From positions 1-50,592 of IMG/VR virus record IMGVR_UViG_3300032278_004048: a DNA stretch of 50,592 nt, one strand, 5' to 3'. The notes under the pieces are model-generated. The model had not been told where the DNA came from. It saw nothing but the letters and a program-made list of their open reading frames with translations, and did no database searches. Of this stretch, positions 1-6,510 are shown piece after piece; the first letter of the stretch is position 1; each line of letters starts with the position of its first letter. Position numbers and translations under genes: made by a program. The DNA comes from a virus.

Positions 1-310
1 TAGACAGCCCGGGTCCGGAGATGGATGCTGGGTCAAAGATTTAAAAACCCCGACCATGGGTGCACTGCTCACTCTACCGCGACAGCGGAAATGTCTGGAG
101 CCGAGAGGCTAGGCACCATGGTTGCTCTTTGAAATTGTTAGATGTGAAGATGACTGTCGGTGGCAGGTGAAATCCCTGACCCTTAAGTTCAAACCCCTCG
201 GCCGCTAAAACCGGAGACACCGCGGGAAGGGAAGAGCGGCTAGTTGAACCCCTTGCTGGAACACGGACGGCACGCCGGCATTCTTCTTCACATCTAACAG
301 TTCCAAAAGT
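1..310 (+). ncRNA. Candidate structured noncoding RNA (5' part outside window)
   Basis: No convincing reading frame is present, but base pairing is dense. Bases 136-150 are the exact reverse complement of 285-299 (15 bp), closing a 134-nt domain, with a few further pairs outside (131-135 with 300-304). Inside it, GTTCAA 187-192 pairs with TTGAAC 244-249 and GCCGCT 201-206 with AGCGGC 235-240, a nested cruciform-like layout. Upstream, 53-63 pairs with 113-122 through one bulge and encloses a CCGC-GACA-GCGG hairpin at 77-88. The stretch is richer in G+C than most of the window. Large ornate RNAs of the GOLLD/ROOL type occur in phages, but I cannot assign this to a known class. The strand is inferred from the neighbouring genes. 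Confidence 0.45.
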
Positions 311-340
311 GTAATGAAATTAACGGCTTAGGAGGATACG

Positions 341-532
341 ATGTTTGAAGTTAGACACGCAGACGACGCTTGGGAATTGGGAGTCCTGCATACCGCTAGT
401 CGCGTTGAAGGGACCGCCACTGAATTGGGAGTCCACGCAGAGCTCGTTGAGTTCTTCGAAGCCGGTCAACACGATCACGCTGCTTTGAGCGAAGCTCGAG
501 TCGAAGGTCTTGCTGCTCGCTGGACTGTGTAA
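341..532 (+). CDS. Small hypothetical protein (63 aa)
   Basis: This short acidic protein has a strong ribosome binding site (taggaggatacgATG), which is the main reason to accept it. It is rich in Ala, Glu and His and has no membrane segment or Cys. The DNA repeats the 13-mer gaattgggagtcc twice (from about 371 and 422), giving a repeated peptide W/T-E-L-G-V in the first half. It sits directly after the structured RNA candidate and before a run of other tiny genes. I do not recognise the family. The long frame on the opposite strand here is taken to be a shadow. Confidence 0.6.
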   Translation: MFEVRHADDAWELGVLHTASRVEGTATELGVHAELVEFFEAGQHDHAALSEARVEGLAARWTV

Positions 533-559
533 AGATTCTTGCGCGGTTAAAAACAAAAA

Positions 560-766
560 ATGCTTAAGAGGTTCGAACCCGGAGACATCGTGACGGTAAG
601 CATCCCAGATACAGACGGCAACTACGGGTACTGGGTCGTGGTCGAGCACAGGGAAGAGTCAGATAGAGACAGGTACAGGACGTGGGTCAAGTGTCTCAGT
701 CCCTGTGGCCGGTTCGTCGACTGGTCTCCCAGGTACGTCAGTCATACGATGTCACGTGACAGTTGA
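560..766 (+). CDS. Small SH3/KOW-like barrel protein (68 aa)
   Basis: The sequence opens with a pattern typical of small SH3-type barrels: a G-D-I-V-T-V strand at residues 8-13, a turn with GNYGYW, a hydrophobic strand WVVVEH, then R-T-W-V-K-C-L and a final DWSPRYV. Such folds often bind nucleic acid or act as small adaptors, but nothing here shows a specific ligand. The ribosome binding site is weak (A-rich leader), so the exact start is less certain than for the neighbours. Similar short barrel-like proteins lie at 1208, 2052 and 2288, which suggests a local family of mini-genes. Confidence 0.5.
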   Translation: MLKRFEPGDIVTVSIPDTDGNYGYWVVVEHREESDRDRYRTWVKCLSPCGRFVDWSPRYVSHTMSRDS

Positions 767-1017
767 TAGCTATAGCCATCCCGTAGTCGCTATGCCATTG
801 TGGCAGCCAGGTAACTGTGCTCTGACTAAACAGGAAAAGGCCAATGATTACAAACGGTTAGATGCGGCGTCGCAGATAGCCCCTATTGGGGCCTAAAATT
901 GGGGCCTCTATTTCATCCCTGACCGCCCCTCTAGAGCCCCTCTGGGATACTCTGTGGGACCTCTGCGGGCGGTGGGCGCAAAGGCAGTGAGCATTTTTTT
1001 CACGGGAGATTTTGAAA
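767..1017 (+). other. Noncoding stretch with hairpins
   Basis: I see no supported gene. A 34-codon frame from the ATG at 792 ends at 896 but has no ribosome binding site. Two hairpins are visible: GCCCC 879-883 with GGGGC 888-892 (loop TATT), and a longer one with ACCGCCC 922-928 pairing with GGGCGGT 967-973 plus inner pairs AGAGCCC 933-939 with GGG 956-958 and CTCT 961-964. A T7 tract at about 994-1000 follows 20 nt later, so the second hairpin is only a weak terminator candidate. It may instead be part of an RNA element. Confidence 0.35.
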
Positions 1018-1125
1018 ATGGGACCTAAAATACTGGCGCAAGCAAAAAAGAAAACCCCCCACACGCCAAAAAAATTCTCGGGTAAATTTCGGAAACGAAA
1101 AGGTAAAGTAACAAGAATAACATGA
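1018..1125 (+). CDS. Tiny basic peptide (35 aa)
   Basis: A short frame with a good ribosome binding site (cGGGAGAttttgaaaATG). The product is extremely basic, with Lys/Arg making up over 40 percent of residues, concentrated in the KKFSGKFRKRKGK part near the C-terminus. It could bind RNA or DNA, or be a chance frame in A-rich DNA. A second, even shorter frame (1122-1181, 19 codons, also basic) begins at an ATGA overlap with its stop, which slightly favours real translation of both. No family is recognised. Confidence 0.3.
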   Translation: MGPKILAQAKKKTPHTPKKFSGKFRKRKGKVTRIT

Positions 1126-1181
1126 GACGGCTAAAAGAAAAAAATGGCGCCAAAAGTCGTGTAATGTTCAGGTCAACGTAG

Positions 1182-1187
1182 TATAAT
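1182..1187 (+). promoter_or_regulatory. Candidate -10 box (TATAAT)
   Basis: A perfect TATAAT inside GTATAATAG lies about 20 bases before the start of the next gene. No good -35 hexamer is seen at the usual spacing. Similar CTATAATAG/CTATAATAT sequences occur in the intergenic regions near 33920 and 14075, so it may be a recurring promoter core in this genome. Confidence 0.35.
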
Positions 1188-1207
1188 AGATCTATAGGAC
1201 GGTAAAA

Positions 1208-1429
1208 TTGAACAGGCACGCTAAGGGAGACTGGGTGAGCCACAGGTACGATCACTACGATTTAGGGGTTATACTTGAGGTCAATGAACGGCTTAACCGC
1301 TACATTGTCCAGTGGGACCAGGGACCCGTGCTTGATTACCCGGGCTTCATCCTGAAGCCAACGGCAGAACGAGGCGCCGAAAAGCTTCCGAAGGAGAAGG
1401 ATGAAAAAGCGTATGTCGGTGAGCCATAA
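1208..1429 (+). CDS. Small SH3/KOW-like protein (73 aa)
   Basis: The likely start is TTG at 1208, preceded by aGGACGGtaaaa; no ATG is available upstream of the conserved part. Residues 6-52 follow a barrel-like plan: K-G-D-W-V, then LGVILEV, RYIVQWDQG and DYPGFILKP. The pattern resembles KOW or SH3 domains in small phage proteins of unknown role. The C-terminal 20 residues are charged (Lys/Glu-rich) and overlap the next gene by 29 bases. A TATAAT box lies just upstream, so transcription may begin here. Confidence 0.55.
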   Translation: MNRHAKGDWVSHRYDHYDLGVILEVNERLNRYIVQWDQGPVLDYPGFILKPTAERGAEKLPKEKDEKAYVGEP

Positions 1430-1739
1430 GCCACATTACTCAGAGGTGTGCTGCCTAGACGGCTTTCACATGAGTGTTCAGGCGAGCGAGACGCATTACT
1501 GCGAACCACGTGATAACATCGGTCCGTATGACTCGGTTGAGATCGGATACCCAAGCATGTATGACATTAACCTGATTCAGCATGCTGAGGACCCTGCTGC
1601 TCCGACTGAGACCATCTACGGCTGGGTCCCGGGGTACGTTGTTCGCATGGTCATCGATTCTCACGGTGGCATGGAATCGGGGGAACTGCCCCCATTAATC
1701 TATAAGGAGCCTGAAGATGGCAAGGAAACTGAGGTCTGA
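1401..1739 (+). CDS. Hypothetical Cys/His-bearing protein (112 aa)
   Basis: The start at 1401 directly follows AAGGAGAAGG; a second ATG at 1413 (MSVSHKPHYSEV) has the better spacing to the same site and may be the true one. The N-terminal third holds CC at about 17-18 and a later Cys in HYCEP, followed by a Y-D-S-V-E-I-G-Y-P-S segment. This looks like one of the conserved small orphan proteins of phages, but I cannot name a function. The 3' end overlaps the next gene by 23 bases, typical of translational coupling. Confidence 0.6.
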   Translation: MKKRMSVSHKPHYSEVCCLDGFHMSVQASETHYCEPRDNIGPYDSVEIGYPSMYDINLIQHAEDPAAPTETIYGWVPGYVVRMVIDSHGGMESGELPPLIYKEPEDGKETEV

Positions 1740-2055
1740 GATCATGATTGATCCCGCAACTGGCCAGCACGAATCCGGGTGGGCGGGTCCCATTCCATAT
1801 CAAGGGTACAATGTTGATTTCATTGCCCAATATCTGTACGAGAACCCGGGGAGCGGTATGACGAAGATTCGGACTGCGTTAGCCAAGAGTCGTGGCATGG
1901 ATCGCCTTCCCCCCGGTTGGCATACCGATTACTTCTATTCGAACCGTCCAGGCACTCGGTGGGCCGGTCGTCTTTGGAGACGCGTGGATGATAGTCAACC
2001 TAGGCGCGGCTGGGTCCTGACTCTGCGGGGCTACGGTCGGGTCAAGAACCCATGA
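1717..2055 (+). CDS. Hypothetical protein, possibly winged-helix-like (112 aa)
   Basis: ATG at 1717 is preceded by aAGGAGcctgaag. Residues about 30-108 suggest a small winged-helix arrangement: a helix FIAQYLYENP, a helix KIRTALAKS, then a segment rich in Trp and Arg (RWAGRLWRR) and a final strand pair WVLTLRGYGRV. This hints at nucleic-acid binding but is only a fold-level guess. The C-terminus is basic. The gene overlaps its upstream neighbour by 23 bases and its downstream neighbour by four (ATGA). Confidence 0.6.
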   Translation: MARKLRSEIMIDPATGQHESGWAGPIPYQGYNVDFIAQYLYENPGSGMTKIRTALAKSRGMDRLPPGWHTDYFYSNRPGTRWAGRLWRRVDDSQPRRGWVLTLRGYGRVKNP

Positions 2056-2288
2056 GTCGGTGGTGTTGGCCCAATCCCGGTGATATCGTTCGCATCAAGG
2101 CTTTGCGTAACCCGGATGATGAGAAACCCTGGATCCAAGTTTGTAGTCAACTCGGTACTCCGCTGGTCTACGTCGGTCGCGCCGTTATTAACGGTCGGGG
2201 TACGGCGTGGTGCGAGGTCATGCTGCCCGAGGGAGACACCCGGCGGATCTGGCCCGATAAGCTGACGACTCGGATGCGGAGGAAGTAA
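2052..2288 (+). CDS. Small SH3/KOW-like protein (78 aa)
   Basis: It starts within the ATGA overlap with the preceding stop. After a Trp-rich start comes P-G-D-I-V-R-I-K-A-L, a classic first strand of an SH3/KOW barrel, then LVYVGRAVI, WCEVMLPEG and RRIWPDKL, consistent with a five-strand mini-barrel. It ends with a basic tail RMRRK. The function is unknown; nucleic-acid or ribosome contacts are common for such folds. The next gene starts inside its stop codon (TAATG). Confidence 0.6.
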   Translation: MSRWCWPNPGDIVRIKALRNPDDEKPWIQVCSQLGTPLVYVGRAVINGRGTAWCEVMLPEGDTRRIWPDKLTTRMRRK

Positions 2289-2464
2289 TGGTTGAGAAGG
2301 GTAACTTAGTGTATGCTTTGGCGCCTCCGATCCGTGGTGAGGGTTGGCCGGGGCTTGAGGTCCTTGGTGTTGTTTATGCTATCGCTAAGGAGGGCATCTG
2401 GGTCGAGTGGCCTGGCGGTATTGTCTGTTTGCATCACTTCACTGATCTCACTAGCATCGACTGA
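2288..2464 (+). CDS. Small SH3-like protein (58 aa)
   Basis: This 59-codon frame starts in a TAATG overlap with the preceding gene, which supports real coupled translation. The product begins MVEKGNLVYAL, then has VLGVVYAI, GIWVEWPGG and LHHFTDL, the same strand order as the other mini-barrels in this cluster (G-x-x-V, then GVVY, then V-x-W-x-x-G). No catalytic motif, Cys pair or membrane segment is present. It is the last gene of the G+C-richer opening section. Confidence 0.55.
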   Translation: MVEKGNLVYALAPPIRGEGWPGLEVLGVVYAIAKEGIWVEWPGGIVCLHHFTDLTSID

Positions 2465-2662
2465 TTGGGATAGACGCGTATCACCCCTGTGTGCTTGCTG
2501 AGTTGGACACTGTGTGGTGTCCGGGCGAAGCAAGATCTCTCGTATTATCGTGTATACACGCGAAAAAGCGTGTGAAAAAACCTCGCGCGAAACTCCCTTC
2601 AAAAAAAAAGTGGGCCGGTCTCCTCCCTCGTGCGTTATTTTTTAACTAAATGAGGGGCGCTA

Positions 2663-2691
2663 TTACAATTATATAGTATAGTTAGTATATG
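2663..2691 (+). promoter_or_regulatory. Candidate promoter upstream of the array
   Basis: TTACAA at 2663-2668 could serve as -35 and TATATG at 2686-2691 as -10, with 17 bases between. The spacing is ideal, but the hexamers match the bacterial consensus only partly, and the A+T-rich sequence offers alternatives such as TATAGT at 2672 or 2677. It sits at the composition change just before the long array. Confidence 0.3.
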
Positions 2692-2692
2692 A

Positions 2693-2772
2693 AGTGGGAT
2701 TGTTTGGTCTGTGCCCACTATAAAATAAAATGGGATCCGGCATACCAGTTAAGTTATTTGCTGCCGATCCCA
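2693..2772 (+). promoter_or_regulatory. Attenuator-like set of competing hairpins
   Basis: Four segments can pair in alternative ways. AGTGGG 2693-2698 pairs with CCCACT 2714-2719. TGGGATCCGGCA 2731-2742 pairs with TGCCGATCCCA 2762-2772 through one bulge. Instead, CCCA 2714-2717 can pair with TGGG 2731-2734, and the first segment can pair with ATCCCA 2767-2772. This 1:2 + 3:4 versus 2:3 layout is typical of attenuators and leader switches. It ends about 30 bases before the first array gene. No T tract follows, so any effect is more likely on translation or RNA stability. Confidence 0.35.
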
Positions 2773-2803
2773 TGCAACGTGTGGTCAAAAAGGCGGTTAA
2801 ACA

Positions 2804-3073
2804 ATGAAAATCACAAAACGACAGTTAAGAAGAATCATCAGAGAAGAACGGGCTAGGCTCTTAAAAGAGGAAACTACCCCAAGCATAGAAACTCACGGTG
2901 CTCCGCGAATGGGTGCCGGCATGAATCCGACGCAAGCTCAAGCTCGTCTTGAAGAGATCCTTACAGAAATCGAAGATAGCTCCGCAGACGATTGGTCTTC
3001 GAAGATGGCGGGTGAAGGACTTGATATGTTGTATACGATGATTGGTAGCCCCGGATTTGGAAAAGGAGCGTGA
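2804..3073 (+). CDS. Motif-array protein 1 (89 aa)
   Basis: First member of the array. The motif covers residues 1-15 and continues to LLKE at about 22. The body has a Pro/Met-rich linker (HGAPRMGAGMNPT) and then one acidic helix (ARLEEILTEIEDSS) and a short hydrophobic end (LDMLYTMIG). No catalytic residues, Cys or membrane segment are present, and I recognise no family. The upstream leader with hairpins may set its expression. The next gene starts two bases after its stop. Confidence 0.8.
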   Translation: MKITKRQLRRIIREERARLLKEETTPSIETHGAPRMGAGMNPTQAQARLEEILTEIEDSSADDWSSKMAGEGLDMLYTMIGSPGFGKGA

Positions 3074-3075
3074 TA

Positions 3076-3396
3076 ATGAAAATCACAAAGAGACAACTAA
3101 GAAGAATCATCAAGGAAGAGAAGCGGAAACTATTATCAGAGAAAAGGTTCACTGACGATCGAGCATTCATGGACGCGATGAAAACTATAATAGATACCTT
3201 GATGCAATTAGACCCAAAGTCTAGAGTTAAAAATGCTGAATCGCTTATTCAGAATATTGAGACTATTATAGATCAAGCTAGTAAAGAAACACAAGGTGGA
3301 GTTCCACCTAAAACTCACCGTACAGCGACCGAAGAAGAGAGCGGAATACCCGATTCTCAAAGATCAGTCATTCACAATAGAAGACCAAATTGGTAG
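3076..3396 (+). CDS. Motif-array protein 2 (106 aa)
   Basis: The ATG at 3076 is chosen because the shared motif begins there; an in-frame GTG lies six bases earlier. After the motif and LLSE come two amphipathic helices, AFMDAMKTIIDTLMQLD and ESLIQNIETIIDQ, which could form a helical hairpin. The last 35 residues are polar and rich in Thr, Arg and Glu, probably unstructured. Function unknown. Confidence 0.8.
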   Translation: MKITKRQLRRIIKEEKRKLLSEKRFTDDRAFMDAMKTIIDTLMQLDPKSRVKNAESLIQNIETIIDQASKETQGGVPPKTHRTATEEESGIPDSQRSVIHNRRPNW

Positions 3397-3403
3397 GAAA
3401 TAA

Positions 3404-3643
3404 ATGAAAATCACAAAACGACAGTTAAGAAGAATTATCAAAGAAGAGAAGGCCAGAATTCTCAAAGAATCTGAAAATCCTGCAAACGAACTGGATGCCA
3501 TTGTCGACGAGCTACGGGCTCAAGGACTTGAAGATCTGGCAGCCCGTCTTGAAGACTGGTTTGAGCCCATGAGATTTGACTGGGAGCCACCTGATCCGTA
3601 CGGAGCCAGGCATACCCGCCGGAATCAGTATAGGACAAAATAA
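3404..3643 (+). CDS. Motif-array protein 3 (79 aa)
   Basis: The motif is followed by ARILKESENP, then an acidic amphipathic helix (LDAIVDELRAQ, LEDLAARLEDW) and a short tail that is aromatic and then basic (RRNQYRTK). It fits the pattern of a cleavable basic leader and a compact helical body. The stop codon overlaps the next start as TAATG. No family recognised. Confidence 0.8.
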   Translation: MKITKRQLRRIIKEEKARILKESENPANELDAIVDELRAQGLEDLAARLEDWFEPMRFDWEPPDPYGARHTRRNQYRTK

Positions 3644-3993
3644 TGAAGATCACAAAAAGACAGTTAAGAAGAATCATCAGAGAAGCAGTTGAGCAAACAG
3701 GACATGCTGCTTTCGTAAAAGATTTTGATGCCGCTTATAAGCAACCAGACGGATCATATAAGGGCCATCCGGATGAAGCTGTTGATCCACCTCGAAGCAA
3801 GGGCGCCAGGGCTCGTATGAATTCCAAAGGTTATCAGGATGGTCTGGATGGGGTAATGCCTGTATCTATGAGTAGCTTGAAAGATCCTGACTACATGGCA
3901 GGAAAAAAAGCTGGATCAAGAGACAGGTCGAATGATCCGTACGCAAATCACAGTTTTACCGAACTCGATCTAGATACATGGGAAGAAAGGTAA
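3643..3993 (+). CDS. Motif-array protein 4 with RMF-like domain (116 aa)
   Basis: The motif is short here (IIREA at residues 11-15). Residues 61-91 resemble ribosome modulation factor: SKGYQDGLDG, a Pro/Ser linker, then DPDYMAGKKAG, matching the paired GYxAGxxG and GGWREA-like halves of that family. RMF binds 30S subunits and promotes inactive 100S ribosome dimers in bacteria. If the likeness holds, this protein could act on host translation. The likeness is read by eye; the family is short and low in complexity, so chance is possible. A second RMF-like member lies at 6746. Confidence 0.75.
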   Translation: MKITKRQLRRIIREAVEQTGHAAFVKDFDAAYKQPDGSYKGHPDEAVDPPRSKGARARMNSKGYQDGLDGVMPVSMSSLKDPDYMAGKKAGSRDRSNDPYANHSFTELDLDTWEER

Positions 3994-3996
3994 ACA

Positions 3997-4344
3997 ATGA
4001 GAATCACAAAACGGCAACTAAGAAGAATCATTAAAGAAGAGAAGCAGAGACTGTTAAATGAACAAGATGCCGACGCTTTTAATGCAGCTTTAGAAGAGCT
4101 TAAATTCGTAGTTGAAGAAATTGACGCCTACGCCGGCGCAGCAAGTCGCCACCACCTACGTGATGACCAGTCCGGTGAAGGTAGGGAAGCTTCTAGGGTC
4201 GAGCAAGAAGTTTATGAAAGCGTTCACGATTCTTTGCTCCCGGTGCTAAAAATGTTTGAGAAGTTACGAAGCAAGCAATCAGATATGCCAACGAAAGCAT
4301 CATCCACCTGGGTGCCGCCTTCTCCCACTCATGGCATGGAATAA
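3997..4344 (+). CDS. Motif-array protein 5 (115 aa)
   Basis: The motif starts MRITKRQL and runs to LLNE at residue 22. The body is mostly helical: AFNAALEELKFVVEEID, then a polar loop with two His (RHHLRDD), then a second helix around VYESVHDSLLPVLKMFEKL. The C-terminal 20 residues are Ser/Thr/Pro-rich. No known family is recognised. Confidence 0.8.
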   Translation: MRITKRQLRRIIKEEKQRLLNEQDADAFNAALEELKFVVEEIDAYAGAASRHHLRDDQSGEGREASRVEQEVYESVHDSLLPVLKMFEKLRSKQSDMPTKASSTWVPPSPTHGME

Positions 4345-4359
4345 AGGAGAACCAAGATA

Positions 4360-4653
4360 ATGAAGATCACCAAACGACAACTTAGAAGAATCATTCGAGA
4401 AGAGCGTAAGAGATTAATCGAGCAAGGGATGACACCAGGCGCTAGAGCGTTGGGCGCTTTTGCTCCTACAGATCAGGTTGATAGAATCAAGACCGGTTTG
4501 AGCAGACTGCACGGTGGCATGGTCAATGATATCATTGCAGAAGAAGGTGTTATGACGGGAGAAGCCGAAGACATGGCCGCTGAAGGTATTGTTGAGCTAG
4601 TCAGAGAATTTTTGGATTCAATAGGCTACAGACATATGATTGACGAATATTGA
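4360..4653 (+). CDS. Motif-array protein 6 (97 aa)
   Basis: It is preceded by aAAGGAGaaccaagata, the clearest ribosome binding site in this part of the array. The motif is followed by KRLIEQ. The body is Gly/Ala-rich with a helix around DRIKTGLSRLHGG and a C-terminal helix GIVELVREFLDSIGYR. It has no Cys, signal peptide or membrane segment. Function unknown. Confidence 0.8.
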   Translation: MKITKRQLRRIIREERKRLIEQGMTPGARALGAFAPTDQVDRIKTGLSRLHGGMVNDIIAEEGVMTGEAEDMAAEGIVELVREFLDSIGYRHMIDEY

Positions 4654-4661
4654 GAATTTAA

Positions 4662-4949
4662 ATGAAAATTACAAAACGACAGTTAAGAAGAATCATCAAG
4701 GAAGAGAAAGCACGCCTCTTAAAAGAGCAAGCGCCCAATCCGGATGACGCGATGTATGCAGCCAATACAGCTGGAGGCAGCTTGTTTGATGCTCTTGAAG
4801 ATCTAGGTGCCGATGCACAAACAGCTCGGGAAATTCATAATCTTCTTAAGACCACAACTTGGTTAGATGACGCGCTTGATCAAGCGCTTAACAGCTATTT
4901 GAAAAAACTAAACATGATGGGCGGTACGCCAAAACCCAGGAGCATATAA
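4662..4949 (+). CDS. Motif-array protein 7 (95 aa)
   Basis: Full-length motif ending LLKEQ. The body has two predicted helices, SLFDALEDLGADAQTAREI and LDDALDQALNSYLKKL, joined by a TTTW turn, and a short Gly/Pro tail. It reads like a small helical bundle. The last base of its stop codon is the first base of the next start. No family recognised. Confidence 0.8.
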   Translation: MKITKRQLRRIIKEEKARLLKEQAPNPDDAMYAANTAGGSLFDALEDLGADAQTAREIHNLLKTTTWLDDALDQALNSYLKKLNMMGGTPKPRSI

Positions 4950-6205
4950 TGAAGGTCACAAAGAGACAGCTAAAAAGAATGATCAGAGAAATGCATCCAC
5001 GAGCAGGTGTAGATGATGCTATATTCGAATATGAAGAGTGGGCACGCGAAAGAGGTTCACCTCCAGGCGCTAGCTCAGTTATTGCTAGCTACTTCATTTC
5101 CCTGGGTAATTGGTCGGCGCCTGATATGCGAATGTTGGGTGATCACTACGGCATTTCGTCAGAGGATATCCAAAGGGAAGTTAGTATACAACGAGAAGAA
5201 ATAGCAGCAGACGGTGACTTTAAATACGCATCTATGCCACCAATGCAGGGACCAAGAACTAAGGGAGCCAGTCCACCGCGAGGAATGCCGGACGGTAGAT
5301 TGGGCAGATTAGGAGAGTCTAGAACTAAGGTCACCAAGAGACAACTAAGAAGAATCATTAAAGAAGCTAGTTCTGATGATTGGGCGAATCGTAGAAATCG
5401 TTGGGCTAAATTTAAGCATCACATGGCTCGAGAACCGCAGTTATATTTAGACTGGGTTGAAAAGAGTGGACATGCCTCTCCCGCTTCCTCCTCTGTGATG
5501 GCTACATATTTTTTAGAAATGGGGCTTGAAAACGAACACAAGATTCACAAAAAATTAGCCAGTGAAATTGGTTTAGATCACGAAGACGTAATGCGCGATC
5601 TTAAAATACAGCAATCTGAACGTTCTATTAATATGGGAGAATCTAAAGTGAAGATTACTAAACGCCAGCTAAGAAGAATAGTTAGGGAAGAGACAGTTAA
5701 ATCAACTGAGAAGTATGACGATGACTCTGCTTTAGTCGGAGACCAAGATAAGCTTCATGATAAGTTACAAAAAGCAATTATCGATAAGACGGTTGGTGAC
5801 CGCAAAAAAAGGAAAAACGAATCTATGAAAAGAATTACAAAGAGACGGTTAAGAAAGGTCATTAGAGAAGCTTGTGGCCTCGCTATGGATGTTCCGGAAG
5901 CTTCTTTAGATTTTACACCCGCAATTGAAGAACCATCAGCAGACGTTCCAGTCCCAGGGGATTACGATGCTGTTAGGGATCTATTAGACAATAATTCTGG
6001 GCTTGTTGATCTAGCATTATCTTTTGTCATGATCAAAGCAGGGACTCATTGCGAGAAATCATCCGCACAAGCAATCATTGATCACTTACAAGACAAGGTC
6101 AGTGGTGGAGTAGAAGAAGAACCGCTTGAGTGGGAAACCGATGGCATGCCCGGAAACGAAGTATTTGGAATTAGCTTAGAGGCTAGAAAGAGAAGACTAA
6201 GATGA
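4949..6205 (+). CDS. Motif-array polyprotein with four motif copies (418 aa)
   Basis: One uninterrupted frame with the motif at residue 1 and again starting near residues 127, 235 and 293. The copy at 127 has no start codon of its own, so it must be translated as part of the fusion; the others have GTG (5648) or ATG (5825). Each junction reads x-E-S just before the new motif (LGES, MGES, KNES), compatible with cutting after L/M-x-E. Units 1 and 2 carry related domains: a PPGASSVIASYF / SPASSSVMATYF core followed by a helix and IQRE- or IQQSE-type endings. Unit 3 is short and charged, and unit 4 has a hydrophobic helix LVDLALSFVMIK. Separate cassettes appear to have been joined. Confidence 0.8.
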   Translation: MKVTKRQLKRMIREMHPRAGVDDAIFEYEEWARERGSPPGASSVIASYFISLGNWSAPDMRMLGDHYGISSEDIQREVSIQREEIAADGDFKYASMPPMQGPRTKGASPPRGMPDGRLGRLGESRTKVTKRQLRRIIKEASSDDWANRRNRWAKFKHHMAREPQLYLDWVEKSGHASPASSSVMATYFLEMGLENEHKIHKKLASEIGLDHEDVMRDLKIQQSERSINMGESKVKITKRQLRRIVREETVKSTEKYDDDSALVGDQDKLHDKLQKAIIDKTVGDRKKRKNESMKRITKRRLRKVIREACGLAMDVPEASLDFTPAIEEPSADVPVPGDYDAVRDLLDNNSGLVDLALSFVMIKAGTHCEKSSAQAIIDHLQDKVSGGVEEEPLEWETDGMPGNEVFGISLEARKRRLR

Positions 6206-6510
6206 AAATCACAAAGAGACAACTAAGAAGAATCATCAGAGAAGAGAAGGCTAAAATCTTAAGGATGACAGAAAGTTATGGCGAGCCGCTTTCTCCTCCT
6301 ACCCCCGCTGCGGCCGGTAAATTCGCAGTTAAAATGGATGCTGCGACCGCTGATGCCGTTCAAGAGCTACAGACAGCGTATATTAATTTAGAAGATCTCG
6401 CGAGTGGTATAAGATCTTACCCCCGCGGGTCGGAGACCTCTGATGAAATTCTTATGAATCTGGAATTAGTAAAGAATGCGATTCACTTGCTGGGCGCGGT
6501 GTCACCATGA
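6202..6510 (+). CDS. Motif-array protein 9 (102 aa)
   Basis: It starts in an ATGA overlap with the polyprotein. The motif is followed by KAKILRM, then a Pro/Ala-rich linker. The body (ADAVQELQTAYINLEDLA ... LVKNAIHLLG) shares the order LQ-x-AY-x-NL and AI-x-x-LG with the array member at 8827, suggesting the two bodies are related. This is one of few cases of body similarity within the array. Function unknown. Confidence 0.8.
   Translation: MKITKRQLRRIIREEKAKILRMTESYGEPLSPPTPAAAGKFAVKMDAATADAVQELQTAYINLEDLASGIRSYPRGSETSDEILMNLELVKNAIHLLGAVSP

Larger units (their letters stand above)
2465..2803 (+). other. Noncoding leader before the motif array
   Basis: No supported gene lies in these 339 bases. 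Hairpins visible in order are GGACAC/GTGTCC at about 2504-2521, ACACGC 2556-2561 with GCGTGT 2568-2573 (loop of A-rich bases), and the nested set at 2693-2772 listed separately. Base composition switches from G+C-rich to A+T-rich near 2640, matching the change seen between the neighbouring gene blocks. This stretch probably carries the promoter and leader RNA for the array that follows. Confidence 0.5.

Noticed and set aside
187-196. GTTCAAACCC resembling a tRNA T-loop
   Set aside because: No matching acceptor stem, anticodon arm or CCA context; these bases pair in the candidate structured RNA instead.
571-586. GGTTCGAACCC resembling a tRNA T-arm
   Set aside because: It is a palindrome inside a coding region and has no cloverleaf around it.
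320-649. - strand frame of 109 codons near the window start
   Set aside because: Antisense to two small + strand genes, one with a very strong ribosome binding site, and without its own start signal.
879-892. GCCCC-TATT-GGGGC hairpin as a terminator
   Set aside because: No T tract follows; a following A-rich stretch and another GGGGCC make termination unlikely.
705-896. Frame ending at 896 with a 34-codon part from ATG 792
   Set aside because: No ribosome binding site, and it overlaps the end of the 560 gene; the sequence seems to be a noncoding hairpin region instead.
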